Shown here one piece after another: positions 1 to 6,131 of a stretch of DNA of 8,547 nt; position 1 is the first letter of the stretch, and each line of letters begins with the position of its first letter. Source of the DNA: CAJYAN01 sp046484825 (lineage in GTDB: Bacteria; Pseudomonadota; Gammaproteobacteria; UBA6429; Thiohalophilaceae); contig JAWOIE010000208.1 in NCBI GenBank assembly GCA_046484825.1, forward strand, positions 1 through 8,547. The letters are read 5' to 3'. The position numbers and the translations under genes were made by a program. Below the pieces are notes generated by a model. That model ran no database searches. It had not been told where the DNA came from and was given only the letters and a program-made list of their open reading frames with translations.

Positions 1-1604
1 TGCCCCTGATAACGCAGGTCGAGACTGGCCTCGGTGTTGATGTCGCCGGCGCTGACGCCCTCGGCCTGCAGGGCCTCGCGCCCCTGCTGCGCCAATGCCG
101 CTAACGCCGCCTCGATCCGCTCCGTAGGCGTGTCCGCCAGCGGGCCAATCAGGCCGTGCGACAGCTGCCGTGAACGCGGCGCCACCAGCATGCCAAAGGC
201 GGACAACACCCCCGCGTACACCGGCACCATGGCGGCGGTCATGCCGAGGGCCTCCGCCAGGGCGCAGACATGCAGGCCTCCGGCGCCACCGAAGGAGGTG
301 AGGGTCAGTTGGCGCGGGTCGATGCCGCGTTGCACCGACATCACCCGCAGGGCCTGGGCCATGTGTTCATTGGCCAGGCGAATAATACCCTCCGCCGCGG
401 CCTCCACACTCAGGTTCAGGGTCATGGCGATGGCCTGCACGGCCTGGTGGGCGGCCTCAGGATCCAGATGCATACCGCCGCCGAGAAAGGCATCGGCGCG
501 CAGGCGGCCGAGGAGCAGATTGGCGTCGGTCACCGTGGCCTGCGTGCCACCCCGGCCGTAGCAGGCCGGGCCGGGGTCGGCACCGGCGGACTGCGGCCCG
601 ACCTGCAGCATGCCGCCCCGGTCGACCCAGGCAATGGAGCCCCCGCCGGCGCCGATGGTATGCATGTCCACCATGGGCACGGCCACCGGGTAGTGGGCAA
701 TGTGGCCCTCGCTGGTCAGCTGTATCTCGCCATCGATGAGCGCCACGTCGGTCGAGGTGCCGCCCATGTCAAAGGTGAGCAGACGCGGGCGCTGCGCGCA
801 GTCGCCCATATACCTGGCCCCGGCCAGGCCCCCGGCGGGACCGGAGAGCAGCAGGTGCACCGCCTGCGCCGCGGCGTGTTCGGCGGCGATGGTGCCGCCG
901 GAGCTTTGCATGACCGAGATGCGGGCCTGGGCCGCGCCGTGGCCAAGCCGTTGCAGATAGCCCTCCACCAGGGGACCGACATAGGCATTCAGCCAGGTGG
1001 CCATGCCGCGTTCATACTCTTTACATTCCGGCAGCACCTGCGAGGAACGCGAGACAAACAGGCCGGCGGGCAGCGCCACGGCAATGGCGCGCTCGGCGCG
1101 ATCATCGAGATAGGAAAACAACAGGTTAATGGCCACGGCGCGGGGTTGCAGTTGCTGCAACTGTGCGAGCAGCTGTTGCAGGTCTGCCGCGGTCAGCGGT
1201 TCGAGCAGTTCGCCCTCAGCGCTGAGTCGGCCACCGGTTTCCAGGCAATACTCAGCAGGCACCGGCGGGGAGATGGGAGCGGGTTGCAGGTTGTAGAGTT
1301 CGCGCCGGGTCTGGCGGCCCAGGGTGAGGACATCACCGAGGCCGTGATTGCTGATGTAGGCGGTGGTCACGCCCTTGCCTTCGAGCACGGCGTTGGTCGC
1401 GACGGTGGAACCATGCACGATGTAGAGGGTCTCATCTGGCGCCAGCGACTGTAGTCCCAGCGCCTCAATGCCCTGCAGGATGGCCTGCTCCGGCGCCGCC
1501 GGTGTGGACAGCACCTTGTGTACCCGTAGCGTGTTATCACGCAGGAGCACAAAGTCGGTGAAGGTGCCGCCGGTGTCGATGCCGAGATAGATTGCCTGCG
1601 TCAT
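1..1604 (-). CDS. Hydantoinase/5-oxoprolinase family protein, HyuA-type (partial, C-terminus off the left edge)
   Basis: The frame is open from an ATG at 1604 down to base 1, giving 534 visible residues; the C-terminus lies outside the window. The family performs ATP-dependent hydrolysis of cyclic amides such as hydantoins and 5-oxoproline, or related carboxylation reactions, in the cytoplasm. Visible motifs, in order, are GIDTGGTFTD (residues 8-17, the first phosphate-binding loop of the actin-like ATPase fold), HGSTVATNAVLEGKG (64-78), KEYERG (195-200), SGPAGG (254-259), FDMGGTSTD (278-286, the second phosphate loop) and a GADPGPACYG stretch around D343. Both the N-terminal Hydant_A_N and the Hydantoinase_A regions are therefore present, with no frameshift seen. 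HyuA proteins are usually about 650-700 residues and 5-oxoprolinase fusions about 1200, so the visible part cannot tell whether HyuB is fused or separate. The substrate cannot be read from the sequence. The ATG is chosen because the conserved family N-terminus begins seven residues later; its ribosome-binding site is weak. It is transcribed divergently from the ABC operon. Confidence 0.93.
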   Translation of the reverse strand, partial: MTQAIYLGIDTGGTFTDFVLLRDNTLRVHKVLSTPAAPEQAILQGIEALGLQSLAPDETLYIVHGSTVATNAVLEGKGVTTAYISNHGLGDVLTLGRQTRRELYNLQPAPISPPVPAEYCLETGGRLSAEGELLEPLTAADLQQLLAQLQQLQPRAVAINLLFSYLDDRAERAIAVALPAGLFVSRSSQVLPECKEYERGMATWLNAYVGPLVEGYLQRLGHGAAQARISVMQSSGGTIAAEHAAAQAVHLLLSGPAGGLAGARYMGDCAQRPRLLTFDMGGTSTDVALIDGEIQLTSEGHIAHYPVAVPMVDMHTIGAGGGSIAWVDRGGMLQVGPQSAGADPGPACYGRGGTQATVTDANLLLGRLRADAFLGGGMHLDPEAAHQAVQAIAMTLNLSVEAAAEGIIRLANEHMAQALRVMSVQRGIDPRQLTLTSFGGAGGLHVCALAEALGMTAAMVPVYAGVLSAFGMLVAPRSRQLSHGLIGPLADTPTERIEAALAALAQQGREALQAEGVSAGDINTEASLDLRYQG

Positions 1605-1650
1605 GAGTACTCTATGTGGTCTGGTCGTTACTTGAGGTTTGTCGCACAAA

Positions 1651-1680
1651 ATAATATTCACGCGCGTCAGGACTTGTCAG
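1651..1680 (-). promoter_or_regulatory. Putative sigma70 promoter for the HyuA-type gene
   Basis: Read on the minus strand, CTGACA (1680-1675, five of six to TTGACA) is followed after 18 bases by TATTAT (1656-1651, five of six to TATAAT). The predicted start of transcription is near 1643, giving a leader of about 40 bases before the ATG at 1604. The -35 region overlaps that of the opposing promoter. This is read by eye from consensus matches only. Confidence 0.5.
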
Positions 1681-1701
1681 CATTGGCGGGTTGAATATAA
1701 T
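1674..1701 (+). promoter_or_regulatory. Putative sigma70 promoter for the Gld-like ABC operon
   Basis: TTGTCA (1674-1679, five of six to TTGACA) and a perfect TATAAT (1696-1701) are separated by 16 bases. This is the best promoter match upstream of the ABC operon. The predicted start is near 1708, leaving an untranslated leader of about 85 bases before the ATG at 1794. The bases just after the -10 box (1702-1710) repeat those lying over the opposing promoter's start site. Confidence 0.6.
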
Positions 1702-1793
1702 TTTGTCGCATATGCTAACACAGCTGTTACCATGGTCTGCGGCGTTCGTTAAGCTGAAACACAACAAATGATAAAAGGTCAGACTGGATTATT

Positions 1794-2744
1794 ATGAGTA
1801 AGGATATCCTCGTACAGGTCGAACACATCAGCCGCTATTACGGTCCCAATGCGGCCGTCAGCCAGGTCAGTTTTGAACTCCGCCGTGGCGAGGTGCTGGG
1901 CTTTCTCGGGCCCAACGGCGCGGGCAAGTCCACCACCATGCAAATGATTACCGGCAACCTGGCCCCCAGTGCCGGACGGATCCGCATTTGCGGCATTGAT
2001 TTGCTCGACCAGCCAAAGGCCGCCAAGGCCGCCATCGGTTACCTGCCGGAGCAGCCCCCCCTGTATCGTGACTTTACCGTCGATGAGTACCTGACGTTCT
2101 GTGCCCGCATCAATGGCATCGCCCATGACCAGGTCAACGCCGCGGTACAACGCGCCAAACAACGTTGCGGTCTCACCGACGTCAGTCAGCGTTTGATCAA
2201 TAATCTTTCCAAGGGTTTTCAACAACGCGTCGGCATCGCCCAGGCGATTATTCACTCCCCGGCCGTGGTGGTGCTGGACGAACCCACGGTGGGTCTCGAC
2301 CCGATCCAGATCCGCGAAATCCGCAGCCTCATCCGTGAGCTGGGCAATGACCATGGCGTCATTCTGTCGACCCACATCCTGCCCGAGGTGCAGATGACCT
2401 GTGACCGTGTGCAGATCATCAACAAGGGTAAGCTGGTGTTCAGCGACCAGATCGAAAACCTCAATCAGCGCATGCAGTCCGCCAGTCTGTTACTGGGTCT
2501 GCGTCAGCCACCCCCGAGCAGCGAGCTGGCGGCCATCAGTGGCGTCAACAGTGTCGAGGCGCTCGAGGCCCATCGCTTTCGCCTCTTTCACGACAGCGAC
2601 CACAGCCCGGCGGAGGCGCTGGCCGAGTTGGCGGTGCAGAAGGGCTGGGGGCTGCTGGAGCTGTCACCGGAGTGCAAGACCCTGGAACAGATCTTTGTCG
2701 ATATCACCAGTACCGAGACCCAGGTCGAGGAGCACGCCGCATGA
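1794..2744 (+). CDS. ABC transporter ATP-binding protein, GldA-like
   Basis: This 316-residue cytoplasmic ATPase powers the transporter or complex encoded by the next genes. All nucleotide-binding motifs are intact: Walker A GPNGAGKST (39-47), a YLPEQPPLY segment in the Q-loop region (83-91), the signature LSKGFQQR (138-145), Walker B VVVLDEP (158-164), the D-loop GLD (167-169) and the switch histidine H194 in STHILPEV. A C-terminal extension of about 100 residues beyond the ATPase core is typical of ABC-2 export ATPases. The closest recognisable subfamily is the GldA/multidrug-type ATPase. The ATG at 1794 has no good Shine-Dalgarno at normal distance (AAAGG lies about 15 bases upstream), but the family N-terminus fits this start. 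It is the first gene of a four-gene operon, and its stop overlaps the next start as ATGA. The transported substrate is unknown. Confidence 0.93.
   Translation: MSKDILVQVEHISRYYGPNAAVSQVSFELRRGEVLGFLGPNGAGKSTTMQMITGNLAPSAGRIRICGIDLLDQPKAAKAAIGYLPEQPPLYRDFTVDEYLTFCARINGIAHDQVNAAVQRAKQRCGLTDVSQRLINNLSKGFQQRVGIAQAIIHSPAVVVLDEPTVGLDPIQIREIRSLIRELGNDHGVILSTHILPEVQMTCDRVQIINKGKLVFSDQIENLNQRMQSASLLLGLRQPPPSSELAAISGVNSVEALEAHRFRLFHDSDHSPAEALAELAVQKGWGLLELSPECKTLEQIFVDITSTETQVEEHAA
2727..2732 (+). promoter_or_regulatory. Ribosome-binding site that sets the permease start
   Basis: GAGGAG lies 8 bases before the first of three consecutive ATG codons (2741, 2744, 2747). That spacing favours 2741, which also gives the classic ATGA stop/start overlap with the ATPase gene. 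It argues against an in-frame ATG at 2672, which would add 23 residues that do not look like a permease N-terminus. Confidence 0.7.
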
Positions 2745-3505
2745 TGATGACCCTGCACATTATGCGCCGCGAACTGCGCGCCATGTTTTTATCGCCGCTG
2801 GCCTGGACCATCCTGGCCGTGGTGCAGTTTATTCTCGCCTATTTGTTTCTCTCACAACTGAGCGAGTTTATTCGCTTTCAGCCGCAGCTGCGGGCGATGG
2901 AACAGGGTATCGGCGTTACCGACGTGGTAGTGACGCCGTTGTACGGCAGCGCCTCGTTTATTCTCATGCTGGTGGTGCCGTTGATTACCATGCGCGTGAT
3001 CAGCGAGGAGCGCCGCAACAAGAGTCTGACCCTGTTGTTCTCCGCCCCCATCAGCATGACCGAGATCGTGCTGGGCAAGTACCTGGGTGTGGTCGCCTTC
3101 CTGCTCATCATGATCGCCATGATCAGTATTATGCCGCTCTCCCTGATGGTCGCCGGACCCATCGATACCGGATTATTTCTGGCCACCCTGCTGGGCGTGA
3201 CGCTGTTGCTGGCCTCGTTTGCCGCGGTCGGGGTCTACTTTTCCACCCTGACGGTACAGCCCACCGTGGCAGCTATTGGCACCTTCGGTGTTTTGTTGCT
3301 GTTGTGGATTATCGACTGGGCGGGCGCCCGTGTGGCGGATGAACATGCCACCGGGGTGTTGACCTATTTGTCCATGCTGCGGCACTTCGAGTCCCTGGCC
3401 AAGGGTGTGTTTAACAGCAGCGACATTGCCTATTATCTGCTGTTTATCGGCACCTTTTTGACCCTGAGCGTGCGTCGTCTCGATGCAGACCGCCTACAAC
3501 ACTGA
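2741..3505 (+). CDS. ABC-2 type transporter permease, GldF-like
   Basis: The product is a 254-residue integral inner-membrane protein, the membrane half of the ABC system whose ATPase is encoded just upstream. Six hydrophobic helices can be seen at roughly residues 19-40, 70-86, 112-138, 143-165, 176-194 and 228-243. The cytoplasmic segment ISEERRNKSLTLLFSAPIS (87-105) matches the region after the second helix in ABC-2 permeases, which is rich in EER and followed by an L-L-x-S/T-x-P pattern. The segment around residues 210-232 (SMLRHFESLAKGVFNSSDIAYY) also fits the family. With one six-helix permease and one ATPase, the transporter is probably a homodimer of each. The start at 2741 follows from the ribosome-binding site and the ATGA overlap; 2744 or 2747 would change only one or two residues. 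The next gene begins 14 bases after the stop, consistent with one transcript. The substrate is not known. Confidence 0.92.
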   Translation: MMMTLHIMRRELRAMFLSPLAWTILAVVQFILAYLFLSQLSEFIRFQPQLRAMEQGIGVTDVVVTPLYGSASFILMLVVPLITMRVISEERRNKSLTLLFSAPISMTEIVLGKYLGVVAFLLIMIAMISIMPLSLMVAGPIDTGLFLATLLGVTLLLASFAAVGVYFSTLTVQPTVAAIGTFGVLLLLWIIDWAGARVADEHATGVLTYLSMLRHFESLAKGVFNSSDIAYYLLFIGTFLTLSVRRLDADRLQH

Positions 3506-3519
3506 GACGATAATCGATT

Positions 3520-4902
3520 ATGGAAATTACCAACAAGAGCCGTTTGAATCTGCGTATCCAGGGCCTGATATTCCTGGTGCTGTTTTTGGCCATGGTCGTC
3601 ATGCTGGCGTGGCTGTCCAAGCGTTATAGTGTCGAGGCGGACTGGACCGCGACCGGGCGCAACACCCTTTCCGAGGCGAGTATTAAACTGGTCCAGCGCC
3701 TGCCGGAGCGGATGACCTTTACCGCCTTTGCCCGTGACAGCGATCTGGTCCCCACGCGCAAGAGCATTCGTGATCTGGTCGGGCGTTATCAAAAGCACAG
3801 TGATCTGATTGAGCTGATCTTTATCGACCCCGTGACCAAACCGGATGTGACGCGCAAAATGGGCATCAGCGTGGAAGGCGAGATCGTGATGGAGTATCAG
3901 GGTCGCAGTGAACACATCAAGCAAGCCAGCGAGGAAAATATTACCAATGCCCTGCAGCGCCTGCTGCGCAGTGGAGAGCGTCGGCTGCTGTTTATCAGCG
4001 GCCATGGTGAACGCAATCCACTGGGTCAGGCCAACCATGACCTGGGGCAGTTTAGCCAGCATCTGGCTAAAAAGGGCGTCAAGGTGGAGACGCTCGCGTT
4101 GACGGAGACCCCGGCGATTCCCGCTGACGTTGCCGCCCTGGTCATTGCCAGTCCGCAGGTCAATTATCTGGACGGTGAAGTCAAGATGATTCGCGATTAT
4201 GTTCTCCAGGGCGGCAACCTGTTGTGGCTGCACGAGCCCGGCGGCAAATATAACCTCGACGCACTGGGTGAAGCACTGGGTATCGATTTTTATCCCGGCG
4301 TGGTGGTCGACCCATCGACCCAGTTGCTGGGGATTTCGGACCCGACCTTTTCCCTGGTGGTGGAATATCCCAATCACCCCATAACCAGCGGCTTTGAACT
4401 GCTGACACTGTTTCCTCAGGCGGTGGGCATCAATCATGAAGCCGTTAGCGAGGAATGGAACAAGACCGCGCTCTTGCAGACGGTGTCACGCAGCTGGTCC
4501 GAGGCCGGCGAACTCAAGGGCGCGATCCAGTTTGATCCGGGCGTTGATACCACGGGCCCGCTGACGATCGGCCTGGCGCTGAGTCGCGAGGTGGAACGCG
4601 CGACAACGACCCCAGACAATGAGCGTGGCGCGCAACAGCGCATTGTCATCCTCGGTGACGGCGACTTTATCTCCAATGCCTATCTGGGCAACCAGGGTAA
4701 TCAGGACATGGGGCACGCCATTATCAACTGGTTGAGCAATGATGATTTCTTTATTGATATCCCCTCGGCAACCGCACCGGATTCACAGATGAATCTGGAC
4801 CAGACCACCTGGTCGGTCATTGGCCTGGTGTTTCTGGTGGGCCTGCCGTTGGGGCTGGTAGCGAGCGGTGTCACGGTCTGGATGAAACGGCGGAAGCGCT
4901 AG
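3520..4902 (+). CDS. GldG-like ABC-transporter auxiliary membrane protein
   Basis: This 460-residue protein has one membrane helix near each end: about residues 13-33, and about 431-453 followed by the basic tail MKRRKR. The approximately 400 residues between them should face the periplasm, with both termini in the cytoplasm. The N-terminal part carries features of the GldG/ABC_transp_aux family: an aspartate and TLSEAS (D41, 49-54) just after the first helix, and a FIDPVTKPD segment (101-109). A second, Rossmann-like part contains ISGHGERN (159-166) and a later ILGDGDFISN segment, a fold related to glutamine-amidotransferase-like domains but without an evident catalytic cysteine. In Bacteroidetes, GldG works with GldA and GldF in gliding and protein secretion. 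Gene order here is the same, but gliding is not implied. The ribosome-binding site is weak (GAG about 13 bases upstream). The following gene starts 2 bases after the stop, so translation is probably coupled. Confidence 0.9.
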   Translation: MEITNKSRLNLRIQGLIFLVLFLAMVVMLAWLSKRYSVEADWTATGRNTLSEASIKLVQRLPERMTFTAFARDSDLVPTRKSIRDLVGRYQKHSDLIELIFIDPVTKPDVTRKMGISVEGEIVMEYQGRSEHIKQASEENITNALQRLLRSGERRLLFISGHGERNPLGQANHDLGQFSQHLAKKGVKVETLALTETPAIPADVAALVIASPQVNYLDGEVKMIRDYVLQGGNLLWLHEPGGKYNLDALGEALGIDFYPGVVVDPSTQLLGISDPTFSLVVEYPNHPITSGFELLTLFPQAVGINHEAVSEEWNKTALLQTVSRSWSEAGELKGAIQFDPGVDTTGPLTIGLALSREVERATTTPDNERGAQQRIVILGDGDFISNAYLGNQGNQDMGHAIINWLSNDDFFIDIPSATAPDSQMNLDQTTWSVIGLVFLVGLPLGLVASGVTVWMKRRKR

Positions 4903-4904
4903 GC

Positions 4905-5798
4905 ATGAATTCACGCACCCTCCTCAATCTGGTGTTGCTCGGCATTGTTGCGCTGCTGGTGGTGTTGGTGGTGTATGAGCCGGGCAAGGAAGCGGAACCG
5001 CAAGCGCCCAGACTCACGGCGCTGAAAAAAGACAGCATCAGCAAAATTGATATTCAACGCAGCGGCGGGGAAACGGTCCGCTTTGTCCGGGACAAGAATA
5101 TCTGGCACATGACCGCGCCGTATCAGTTACCCGCCAATGAATTCCGTATCAATTCCATTTTGCGCCTGGCCGAAATGGAGAGCCACGCCCGGCATGAGCT
5201 CGAGGGTCTGGACCGGGCCGATTTCAAGCTGACGCAGCCGGAGGTGGTCGTCACCTTTGATGACCAGGTGAACATCAAGTTTGGTGGCAGTGAGCCGCTC
5301 AACCACCATCGCTATGTTGAGGTGGATGGCATGCTGCACCTGATCAGCGATACGGTGTATTACCATGTCAGCGGCAAACCGACGGCACTGCTGAGTCTGC
5401 AATTGTTGCCCCAGGGCACGGTGATCCAGGCCATCGAGTTACCGGATAATCGTCTGGAGCTCAAGGACGGTCGCTGGCAGATTAAAAACGAGCCGGCCGA
5501 CATGGCCAGTGATGCCGTGACCCGCTTACTCAACGAGTGGCGGCTGGCGCAGGCGCTGGATGTGGTCGCTGCGACGCAGCCGCCGGGCAGGCAACAGGTC
5601 AAGATTTTTGTCGAGGGCCAGGACACGCCGGTGGTATTTTCCATTGTGCAGCGTAAGCCGGACTTCGTCCTGTTGCGTGAAGACAAGGGTGTGCAGTATC
5701 AGCTGACCGAAGACAGTGCCGAGCGACTCCTGCGCCTGGCCAGTACTGACGTATTGGACGAAGATGCGCTGCCGCCGCCCGCTGCGGCGAAGCCCTAG
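4905..5798 (+). CDS. DUF4340 domain-containing protein, last gene of the Gld-like ABC operon
   Basis: The 297-residue product has an uncleaved-looking N-terminal membrane anchor (about residues 6-24, no lipobox or clear cleavage site) and a soluble domain predicted to be periplasmic. The domain appears to contain two copies of one unit. KIDIQ...VRFVRDKNIWHM...ILRLAEM (about 47-91) resembles AIELP...LELKDGRWQIK...RLLNEW (about 176-212), with W67 and W191 at matching positions. This pattern is typical of DUF4340, a family with no established biochemical role that is repeatedly found behind GldG-like genes. The proline/alanine-rich tail (PPPAAAKP) is probably disordered. GGAAG lies 8 bases before the ATG, and only 2 bases separate it from the previous stop. 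I infer that it partners the GldG-like protein in the periplasm. The last codons are embedded in a strong hairpin. Confidence 0.9.
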   Translation: MNSRTLLNLVLLGIVALLVVLVVYEPGKEAEPQAPRLTALKKDSISKIDIQRSGGETVRFVRDKNIWHMTAPYQLPANEFRINSILRLAEMESHARHELEGLDRADFKLTQPEVVVTFDDQVNIKFGGSEPLNHHRYVEVDGMLHLISDTVYYHVSGKPTALLSLQLLPQGTVIQAIELPDNRLELKDGRWQIKNEPADMASDAVTRLLNEWRLAQALDVVAATQPPGRQQVKIFVEGQDTPVVFSIVQRKPDFVLLREDKGVQYQLTEDSAERLLRLASTDVLDEDALPPPAAAKP

Positions 5799-5809
5799 CG
5801 GGCGGCGGC
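5771..5809 (+). terminator. Perfect 13-bp GC hairpin over the operon's final stop codon
   Basis: GCCGCCGCCCGCT (5771-5783) pairs exactly with AGCGGGCGGCGGC (5797-5809) across a 13-base loop. The TAG stop codon (5796-5798) straddles the loop/stem junction. A T-rich run (ATATTTTTATTT) starts about 14 bases after the stem. That is too far for a textbook intrinsic terminator, so this may instead be a 3'-end stabilising structure. The position at the end of an operon supports a transcript-end role of some kind. Confidence 0.45.
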
Positions 5810-5876
5810 GACCATAAACGCCAATATTTTTATTTGTCCCGCTGTTGTCCGCCGGCGACTGGGTTACACTAGCACG

Positions 5877-6125
5877 ATGCACGCGGTCCATGTCACACCA
5901 CTAACGTGTCCTCTGTCACTTCCCCTGCCGATCTTCTATGGTATCTGCGCCATTGTCGCTGCCAGCGCTGCCGGATTTCCGGCAGTATCCTATGCGGAGT
6001 TGTCGACGCGTTTCCCGCGCAGCACTGGCGAGGCGCAGTATGTTCGCGAAGGTCTGGGCCTGCCGCAGCTGGCCTTAATCATTGGCCTGGTGTTATTTCA
6101 GCCCCGGCACTTTTTCGAGGCGTAG
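5877..6125 (+). pseudogene. Remnant of an APC-family amino-acid permease (frameshifted fragment)
   Basis: An 82-codon frame holds the segment SYAELSTRFPRSTGEAQYV followed by REGLGLPQLALIIGLVL. This strongly recalls the end of helix 2, the following loop and the start of helix 3 of amino acid/polyamine/organocation (APC) permeases, which are normally 430-500 residues long with about 12 helices. After LALIIGLV the frame turns into unrelated sequence (LFQPRHFFEA), while the other frame, about 6075-6115, continues with VISAPALFRG, resembling the next permease segment (SAATLxxGF). This suggests a one-base loss around 6090. No permease N-terminus (the GAGIFV-type helix 1) is recognisable upstream, and the rest of the protein is absent. 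I read this as a decayed remnant. An alternative is a small unrelated membrane peptide, or chance similarity. Confidence 0.55.
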
Positions 6126-6131
6126 AGGAAA

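Larger units (their letters stand above)
1638..1710. repeat. Inverted repeat and direct repeat framing the divergent promoters
   Basis: ACAAAATAATATTC (1646-1659) and GAATATAATTTTGT (1693-1706) are reverse complements with one mismatch in 14, separated by 33 bases and centred at 1676. The arms contain the -10 boxes of the two opposing promoters. In addition, TTTGTCGCA occurs twice in the same orientation, at 1638-1646 and 1702-1710, once over each predicted transcription start. The AT-rich arms could be explained by the two -10 boxes alone, but the identical 9-mers are not required by a promoter and may be a regulator site. Confidence 0.55.

Noticed and set aside
270..1454. A 394-codon plus-strand open frame opposite the hydantoinase gene
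   Set aside because: It is antisense to a gene with clear family motifs throughout. Its composition (rich in G, H, Q, A) is what the complement of GC-rich coding sequence gives, and no domain is recognisable.
1779..2375. A 198-codon minus-strand open frame inside the ABC ATPase gene
   Set aside because: The opposite strand encodes all ABC ATPase motifs over this interval. The frame is explained by codon-position composition.
2672..2740. Upstream extension of the ABC-2 permease to an ATG at 2672
   Set aside because: The extra 23 residues are charged and unlike a permease N-terminus, overlap the ATPase gene by over 70 bases, and lack the GAGGAG site that fits the ATG at 2741.
3433..4437. A 334-codon minus-strand open frame opposite the permease end and GldG-like gene
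   Set aside because: It is antisense to the well-supported GldG-like gene, rich in Q, H and G with no recognisable motif, and has no operon context on that strand.
5834..5870. Possible promoter (TTGTCC with TACACT) before the permease remnant and TauE/SafE gene
   Set aside because: The two TTGTCC copies are 25 and 14 bases from TACACT, neither an acceptable spacing, and the 17-base alternative (CTGTTG) is a poor -35. A start in this area is plausible but not supported.
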